Assembly (NCBI RefSeq): GCF_965638725.1
Contig: NC_134951.1
Location: forward strand, 310,001-374,000
Direction: 5' to 3'
DNA from: Aptenodytes patagonicus
Lineage: Eukaryota; Chordata; Aves; Sphenisciformes; Spheniscidae
DNA: 64,000 nucleotides
In this document: positions 58,301-64,000 of the stretch, in pieces
How positions within the stretch are numbered: the stretch's first letter is position 1
Layout: the number at the start of each line of letters is the position of its first letter
Translations under genes and position numbers: made by a program
The notes under the pieces: model-generated
Told to the model about the DNA's origin: nothing
What the model saw: the letters and a program-made list of their open reading frames with translations, nothing else
Databases searched by the model: none

Positions 58301-61296
58301 CAAGCCTGTAGCGTTGCATGGGGTTGTTGTGGCCGAAGTGCAGGACCCGGCACTTGGCCTTGTTGAACCTCATCCAGTTGGCCTGGGCCCATCGATCCAG
58401 CCTGTCCAGGTCCCTCTGCAGAGCCTTCCTACCCTCGAGCAGATCAACACTCCCGCCCAACTTGGTGTTGTCTGCAAACTGACTGAGGGTGCACTCAATC
58501 CCCTCATGCAGATCATCGATAAAGATACTGAACAAGACCGGCCCCAGTACTGAGCCCTGGGGAACACCACTCGTGAAAGAGAGGCAGAACTCAGAGAAGA
58601 GCGGGTGCTGACAGCCCTCCACCCCCAGCCCAGGAACCGGCCCCTCTGCGGCTGGCAGGGTCCTCACATACCTGACAGTGATCTCGCGCTGGGTGGTAGA
58701 GCAGAGTCATCCAGCGTGGCAAAAGGGGAAAGAAAGGACACCCAGTCACTGCACCGGCCAGGCACAGCCACCAGGCAGCCCCAGTCCACTCCCACCCCTT
58801 CTCCTGGAGCTAAACCAAGAGCAGGAAAACCACTGCTGTGCACAGCTGGGAGGCAAGGGCGGGCTGCCGAGGCGCAGCCAGCGGCAAGCGAGGTAGGGAC
58901 AGCTGAGATCAGAAGAGCTGACTGGGACCGAGGGAGACAGCAGGCGAACGAGGCCAGGCCAGACCGCAAGTGCCAGGCGTCACTGCCAGGGCAGGTGCTG
59001 CACCCAGACCTGTCTCCATTTCCCCAGCCCCCGTGTCGCAGTTCTGTCTGCCCTGAGAGCTGCGCTAAGACCTTTTGTAAAGAGAGAGAGGCAACACCAA
59101 GAGCCTCTGGGTGCTCCAGGAGCACAGGGCTGTGAGCAGCCACATCCTCCCCTCTGCATGCAGAATCCTCCTCGCCCGCGTTAGCAGCAATCCACCACAC
59201 CTCACCTTCTCCAGCTGGCTGTGCACATGCTGCACAATGAGGTCCAGGGCCACAAAGTTCTCCCCACCTGACAGGAGAGCGGAGAAGGCAGGTCAGACAC
59301 ATGCTGACCCAACTCCATCCCAGGACACCCACACCTGATGCTCGGGTCAGGTCTGCCAAACACAGCGCAGTCTCACCCCTGGGCACTACGATGTCGGCGA
59401 CCTGCACGGTTGGCTCGATGTACTGCTCGAAGGCTGGCTTCACAAACTTGTTGTATTGCTTGATGACACCCACGATGTCACGTCCACGTTCCATGATGTC
59501 GCGTTGCAGCCGCCGCACCAGCCGGATGTCAGAGTCCGTGTCCACAAACACTTTCATGTCCAGGAGCTGGAAAACTGGGAGGGGTGAGCACCCCCTATGC
59601 AGCCCCCCGTCAGTCCTGCCTTGTTCCCCTCGTCCACAGCCCAGCCAGGTCTGACCACCCACAGCAATGGCATCCAGCGCTGCCTCCCCTGAAGCCTCTG
59701 ACACGGAGGTGCTCTGCCAGCAAGCGGTGAGTGACCTCTCCCTCCGCAGCCCCCGGCCATCACCCTGCCCCAGCAGCACCGAGGGCTGGGCCAGGACAGT
59801 GCTCATCCCACCTGCAGCACACCACTGCATGCCTCCTCCCACGCCACGCACCGAGATGGGCCGCCAGCCGCATCAGGCAGCGATACCTTCAGCAACTCCT
59901 TGTTTGCAAAAGCCAGTATCCCTTCAAACACAATGACGTTGGCCCCATACACCGTTTTCTGTGGGCAGATAAAAGCCGTACTCATCTTGCCCCCCTCACG
60001 CACACTGCAGCAACCCCAACACTCGGCACAGACAGCACCTCAACTCCTGACCCACGCTGGGCTCTCGCCACCCATGGGCGGAACTCCCCATAACCATCCT
60101 ACATCACCCAACCTTTAAGGGCCCTTTTTATCACCCCTGCACTCGATACCCCAGCCCTGCATTGACCCAGAACCCAGAGCCTTGCTCCAGAACCACAAAC
60201 CTCTGCCCAACCCCAGCCCCCATCCTCCCTACACTCCTTTATGCTCCACACTGCAGCCTCTCCCCAAACTCTGTGCTGGCCCCTGTTTCCATGTCCGTCT
60301 CTGTGCCTCCGTGCTCCCTCCCTGCCTCTACACCCCCAATACCCCCAGAGTGACACTCCCGCACCTGATGGCCCCCCGCCCCTCCCTCTCTCCCTTTGCC
60401 CTCCCAGGCCCCACAGCCCTGCACTCCCTACCCCTGCCCCGCAGGTGTGTCCCCCCCCTTCCCGGGGGCTCTCCCCACAGCACCTGGCCCGCCTGCCCTC
60501 CCGGGACCTGGCCCGGCTCCCCTGCGGCACCCACCCACTCGCGGCGGCGGCTGTGCGTGGTGAAATCGTAGACCGGCACCTTCACGCTCTTGCCCTTCTT
60601 GAGCTTGCGGAGGACACTGACGAGCAGCTCGAAGTCAAAGGCGTCGGGGTGGTCAAAGTTGTAGTCGCTGCGGGCTGCCAGCGCCTGCTGCCCCTCGTCC
60701 AGCACCTGTGGGCACCGTCACCGCTCAGCGCCACGCCAGCCCCCCCCCCCCCGACCCACAGGGTCCCGGACCTCACCTTGTAGAAGGAGTCCATGGAGAG
60801 CAGCACGACCCAGGGCACGTCCAGCGCCTCTATGATCCGCGTCGCCACCGTCGTCTTGCCCGAGGCGCTGCCGCCGCACAGGCCTGGGGGCGAGCGGGTG
60901 GTGGCACCGCGGTGGCTGCGGCCCGGCCCCGGCTCCGGCTCCATCCCTTCCCCGGCCCCAGCTCCGGCCCCGGCTCCATCCCTTCCCCGGCCCGGGTCCC
61001 GGCCCCGTCTCCGTGCCTTCCCCAGCCCGCCGCTCACCGATGACGAAGGCCTCGTCCACGGGCGCGCCGGTCTCGCTGTACCAGGGCGGCCGCCCGGCCG
61101 TGTAAATGGTCCGCTTGCTGGTGCGCAGGAGCGGCGGCTCCGGCTTGCACTGGCTGGCGGTCCGCCGCCGCGGGGACGGCGCCAGCGGCAGCCGGCTCAG
61201 CAGCGAGCCCAGCGGGCCGGGGCCGGGGCCGGGGCCGCGCTCGGGGCCCGCCGCGCCCCACGCGCCGCGCCGCTCCTCCGCGCCCGCCGCCGCCAT
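49400..61296 (-). CDS. UCKL1-like: UCKL1-like uridine-cytidine kinase, 14 coding exons
   Basis: Exons (minus): 61296-61038, 60883-60777, 60705-60535, 59958-59887, 59566-59377, 59267-59206, 58688-58672, 56911-56813, 50650-50557, 50454-50392, 50164-50042, 49964-49857, 49769-49613, 49473-49400. They join in frame to 531 residues (human UCKL1 548). Uridine kinase half: [27 protein letters not shown]-loop [83 protein letters not shown]-like half: [86 protein letters not shown]. It would phosphorylate uridine and cytidine in the salvage route. One in-frame upstream ATG (61473) exists; 61296 was chosen because MAAAGAEE lines up with the human start. Human has no UCKL1 gene at this position. Confidence 0.92.
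50651..56812 (-). other. UCKL1-like intron 8, 6.2 kb, lower GC
   Basis: The largest intron. Base composition is noticeably less GC-rich than the rest of the window except for a GC-rich patch at about 52690-53600, where frames on both strands are open without family resemblance. An A-rich (AAATA)n stretch lies near 51634-51665. No gene or clear transposon was recognised. Confidence 0.5.
57590..58590 (-). mobile_element. CR1 LINE, 5'-truncated, inside UCKL1-like intron 7
   Basis: Minus-strand frames hold the CR1 ORF2 C-terminal part: [92 protein letters not shown]. The 3' end (plus-strand AGAATCATAGAATCACAGAATCATTAAGG, 57591-57619) has the typical short terminal repeats, so the element is complete at its 3' end. 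One or two frame changes separate the pieces. It is relatively young: long stretches remain open. Its 5' end is about 80-90 bases from the 17-nt exon 7. Confidence 0.9.
60118..60480 (-). other. Pyrimidine-rich (plus-strand) stretch in UCKL1-like intron 3
   Basis: Strong C/T bias on the plus strand (G/A-rich in the transcript) with loosely recurring CCCCAGCCC and TGCCCTCCC blocks. No coding or RNA feature. Confidence 0.4.
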
Positions 61297-61682
61297 CTCC
61301 CCGCGCCGCCACGGGCCGGGCCGGGCGGGACGGGCCGCGGGGGCTGCCGGGACGGGCCGCGGCCGCACACGGCTCCCGGCGGCCCCCGCGGCCCCGCCCG
61401 CGCCCCGCCCCGCCGCCCGCGCGAGCCCCGCGCCGCGGGCAGCGGCTCCTCGTGCTGCGGAGGCGTCTCCCACTGGCCCCCGCGGGCCGCCCGCCCCGGA
61501 GCCGGGACAGCCGGGCCGGGGCCCCCTCCGGCTCCGGCAAGGTTACCGGGCCCCCTCCCCGGCGCTGCTCCCGCGGCCTCGTGCCCAACACCCCCAGACC
61601 GGCGGAGGCCGGGCCCCGCTGGGGTTCCCCCGGTGCAACCCCCCCGCTCCGGCCGGGCCACCCGGAGCTGCTGCCCAGGACC
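61297..61682. promoter_or_regulatory. UCKL1-like promoter CpG island
   Basis: TATA-less CpG-rich DNA upstream of the UCKL1-like start with CCGCCCCGC / CCCGCCCGC GC boxes (about 61395-61415). An in-frame ATG at 61473 keeps open the possibility of a longer N-terminus. The CR1 begins at its far edge. Confidence 0.45.
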
Positions 61683-62835
61683 ACGACCAGAGTCTCCAGG
61701 GACGGAGATCCCACCACCTCCCTGGGCAGCCTGTGCCCGTGTCACCCTCACACTGAGGACTGTCCCCCGCTGTCCAGAGGGACCCTCCTGGGGTCCAGTT
61801 TGTGCCCATGGCCTCTGGTCCTGGCACTGGGCACCACGGGAAGAGCCTGGCTCTGTCCTCTTGGCACCCTCCCTGCAGGTATTTATGCACATGGATTCAA
61901 TCCCCCTGAGCCTTCTCTGCTCCAGGCCGAGCAGCCCCAGCTCCCTCAGCCTTTCCTCATAGGAGGGATGCTCCAGGCCCTTCAGCATCTTAGCGGCCTC
62001 TCGCTGGACTCTCTCCAGTCTGTCTACGTCTCTCTTGTACTGGGGAGCCCAGCACTGGACCCAGCACTCCAGGGGTGGCCTCACCAGTGCTGAGCAGAGG
62101 GGAAAGATCCCTTCCCTCCACCTGCTGGCAACACTCCTAATGCAGCCCAGGCCGCCATTCGTCACCTTTGCAGCAAGGGCACGCTGCTGATTCATAGTCA
62201 ACTTGGTGTCCACCAGGACCCCCCGGGGCCTTTTCTGCTGAGCTGCTTTCCAACTGGGTGGCCCTCAGCATGTACTGGTGCTATTGGGTTGTTCCTCCCC
62301 AGGGGCAGGACTTTGCACTTCCCCTTGCTGAACTTCACGAGGTTCCTGTCAGCCCATTTCTTCAGCCTGTCCAGATTTCTCTGCACTACAGAGCAGCACG
62401 ACCCTCTGGTGTACAGCTGCTCCTCCCAGCTTGGTGTCACCTACAAACTTGCTGAGGGTACACTCTGCCCCATCCTCCAGATCATCAATGAAGACGTTAA
62501 AAGGGACTGGACCCAGTATTGACCCCTGGGGTACACCGATCGTTACTGGCCTCCAACTAGACTTTGTGCCACTGATCACCACCCTCTGGGCCTGGTCATG
62601 CAGCCAGTTTTCAATGCACCTCACTGTCTGCTCATCCAGCCCACACTTCCACTGCGCTCCCCTCGTCTACCAGGCCCATCATCTCATCGCAGAAGGTGAT
62701 CAGGTTGGCCAGGCACAACCTCCCCTTGGTGAAGCCATGCTGACTTCTCCTGATGACTTGTCCTTCATGTGCTTAGAAATGGTTCCCAGGATTAGTTGTC
62801 CCATCGCCTTCCCAGGGACAGAGGTGAGGCAGACC
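61683..62835 (-). mobile_element. CR1 LINE, 5'-truncated, upstream of UCKL1-like
   Basis: Antisense CR1 consensus runs nearly unbroken: CAGGGACGGAGATCCCACCACCTCCCTGGGCAGCC, GAGCCTTCTCTGCTCCAGG, CTTGTACTGGGGAGCCCAGCACTGGACCCAGCACTCC, ACCCAGTATTGACCCCTGGGGTACACC and CTTGGTGAAGCCATGCTGACTTCTCCTGATGAC. Minus-strand frames give [24 protein letters not shown] and [19 protein letters not shown]. The 3' terminal repeats are missing at the 61683 side. Several frame breaks. Confidence 0.88.
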
Positions 62836-63068
62836 CCCTGTACCCAAACTGTCCTCCCCATACCTGAGCAGTCCCCCCGTACCCAAACAGCCCCCCATAT
62901 GAAGGCAGCCCCCCTTACACAAACAGTTCCTACGTATCCAAGCAGTCCCCCTGCACCCGAACAGCCTGCCCTTATCCAAGCAGTTCTCCTATACCTGAGC
63001 AGGCCCCCGTACCTGAACTGCCCCCCCCATACCCGATCACCCCCCACACCCTATCAGCCCCCCCTGTA
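62836..63068 (+). repeat. Degenerate tandem repeat upstream of SLC30A3
   Basis: About nine imperfect units of roughly 24-27 bases with the pattern AGCAGTCCCCCCGTACCCAAAC (variants CTGCACCCGAAC, CCATACCTGAGC). It directly follows the CR1. Confidence 0.7.
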
Positions 63069-63572
63069 CAAGTTAACCAGAGCACCCCGCACCGCCCTGG
63101 CTCCCGGCACAGCCCCGGCACTCCCGGCAGAGCCGGTGCTGCTGCCTGGCACCTTCCCTGGGCCTCGTGGGGCCGAGCGGCTCCGGTGCAGCGTCCTGCA
63201 GCCCCGCGCAGTCTCGGCTGGACCCGCGGGGTCACCCCCCCACGCCCCCCCGGGCCCTTGGCTGGTGTCTCAGTGGGGCGGCGGGCTGGGCCCTCCCTGG
63301 CCGCCCCCCACCCGCCGGTGCCCGGAGCGGCGGCACCGCCGGGTGGGACCCCTCTGCCCCGGGGAGGGGCCGCGGAGCCGGGGAGCCGGGGAGCCAGGGG
63401 GGTGCCGGCTCCTCCCGCCCGCCTCGGGCCGGGGCCGGCCCCCCCGCAGCCCCCGGCCCCGCCCGCCCCCAGACGCTGTCCGGCGCGTGGCCTGGGAGAG
63501 GGGCGGGGGCAGGCGGCGGGGGCGCGGCCCGAGCCCCGGCTCCACTGTCCCTCCGGCCTGTGGGTCTGTGCG
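63069..63572. other. CpG island 5' of SLC30A3, no gene recognised
   Basis: Increasingly CpG-dense sequence leading into the SLC30A3 promoter. Frames are open on both strands by composition. No RNA gene or exon was supported. Confidence 0.4.
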
Positions 63573-63680
63573 GGCGGGGCCGCGGCAGGGGGCGGGGCCG
63601 CGGCAGGGGGGCGGGGCCGCGGCAGGGGGGCGGGGCCGCGGCAGGGGGGCGGGGCCGCGGCAGGGGGCGGGGCCGCGGCG
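63573..63680 (+). promoter_or_regulatory. GC-box tandem array in the SLC30A3 promoter
   Basis: Six near-identical units of 18-20 bases, GGGGCGGGGCCGCGGCAGG, each containing a GGGGCGGGGC Sp1/KLF site. The array ends about 40 bases before the SLC30A3 start codon. Confidence 0.85.
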
Positions 63681-63720
63681 GTCCCGGCGGCGGGTGCCCG
63701 CGGTGCTGCTCGCCCGCGGC

Positions 63721-63803
63721 ATGGAGTCCCCGACCGGCACCGAGGGCGCCCGCCTGGTCGGCCCGCGGGGCGGCCCCGCCGACGGCAGCCTGCGCCTCAA
63801 GAG
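63721..63803 (+). CDS. SLC30A3: SLC30A3 (ZnT3) exon 1, gene truncated by window end
   Basis: The ATG opens a short exon encoding MESPTGTEGARLVGPRG, then PADGSLRLK, ending at a GTACCG donor in phase 2. Human ZnT3 begins with a similar pattern (TTRLVSPRD, GGSLRLKS), and its exon ends at the same place. The position next to the DNAJC5G/UCKL1-like genes and the plus orientation fit the inverted human gene order. ZnT3 loads zinc into synaptic vesicles. Only the first 27 residues are in view, so the assignment rests on a short match plus synteny. Confidence 0.75.
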
Positions 63804-64000
63804 GTACCGCCGGCACCGGCACCCCATCGCCCCGGCACCTCCATCACCCTTGGCACCCCTGGCACCGCCACCCCTATCACCCCGGCACTGCCACCCCCGG
63901 CACCCCATCACCCCCTGCTAGCACCACCTCCCAGTGCCCCCGGCAACCCCTGGCACCGCCACCTCCATCATCCCCTGCATCTGCAACCCTCGATCCCCCC
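63804..64000 (+). other. Start of SLC30A3 intron 1
   Basis: C-rich simple sequence (GGCACC / CATCACCCC units) running to the window end; no coding content. Confidence 0.5.

Noticed and set aside
61296-61473. Longer N-terminus for UCKL1-like from the ATG at 61473
   Set aside because: The frame is open, but the extra residues are Ala/Gly/Arg-rich CpG-island translation and do not resemble UCKL1; 61296 aligns with the human start.

Overview
The window is a stretch of bird genome. It carries CR1 LINE copies in both orientations, including the bird/reptile-typical 3' tails. It is very GC- and CpG-rich with short, G-rich introns, and its vertebrate genes have avian-looking protein variants. The gene order corresponds to the human 2p23.3 block CAD - SLC30A3 - DNAJC5G - TRIM54 - UCN - MPV17. 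The species cannot be named from the sequence, but the texture (short introns, minisatellites, long C/G runs) is that of a GC-rich avian microchromosome or another hard-to-assemble region.

Layout. 1-6043: two identical 164-nt U1 snRNA genes facing outwards on opposite strands, forming the arms of a 430-bp inverted repeat. A roughly 2-kb CR1 LINE and a probable solo LTR lie between them. 6517-21730: CAD (+), the trifunctional enzyme for the first three steps of de novo pyrimidine synthesis, resolved here into 44 coding exons (2240 codons). 21806-31310: MPV17 (+), an inner mitochondrial membrane channel protein, seven coding exons; its promoter appears to lie inside the end of CAD. 34797-35762: UCN (+), the CRH-family neuropeptide urocortin, with CRE, TATA box, single coding exon and poly(A) signal. 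36500-39500: CR1 debris and simple repeats. 44049-40607: TRIM54/MURF3 (-), a muscle RING-finger gene with MEF2 sites upstream. 47927-45671: a DNAJC5-family cysteine-string protein (-), DNAJC5G by position. 61296-48318: a complete UCKL1-like uridine kinase gene (-), 14 coding exons. 63721-64000: first exon of SLC30A3/ZnT3 (+), truncated by the window end.

What stands out. First, relative to CAD the whole SLC30A3-to-MPV17 block is inverted compared with human. Second, a UCKL1-family gene sits between DNAJC5G and SLC30A3, where human has none. The human UCKL1-DNAJC5 pair lies on 20q13.33, so this looks like the second copy of an ancient duplicated neighbour pair, kept in this bird and missing from the human block. 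CAD and UCKL1-like act on opposite branches (de novo and salvage) of pyrimidine supply; their proximity is probably inherited, not functional. Third, several regulatory signals overlap coding or processing signals at the CAD/MPV17 junction.

Limits: exon boundaries were set by reading splice sites, frame and remembered family sequence. No search was run. UTR ends, the TRIM54 C-terminus, and two minus-strand open stretches (32444-33565 and 40031-40242) remain unresolved.
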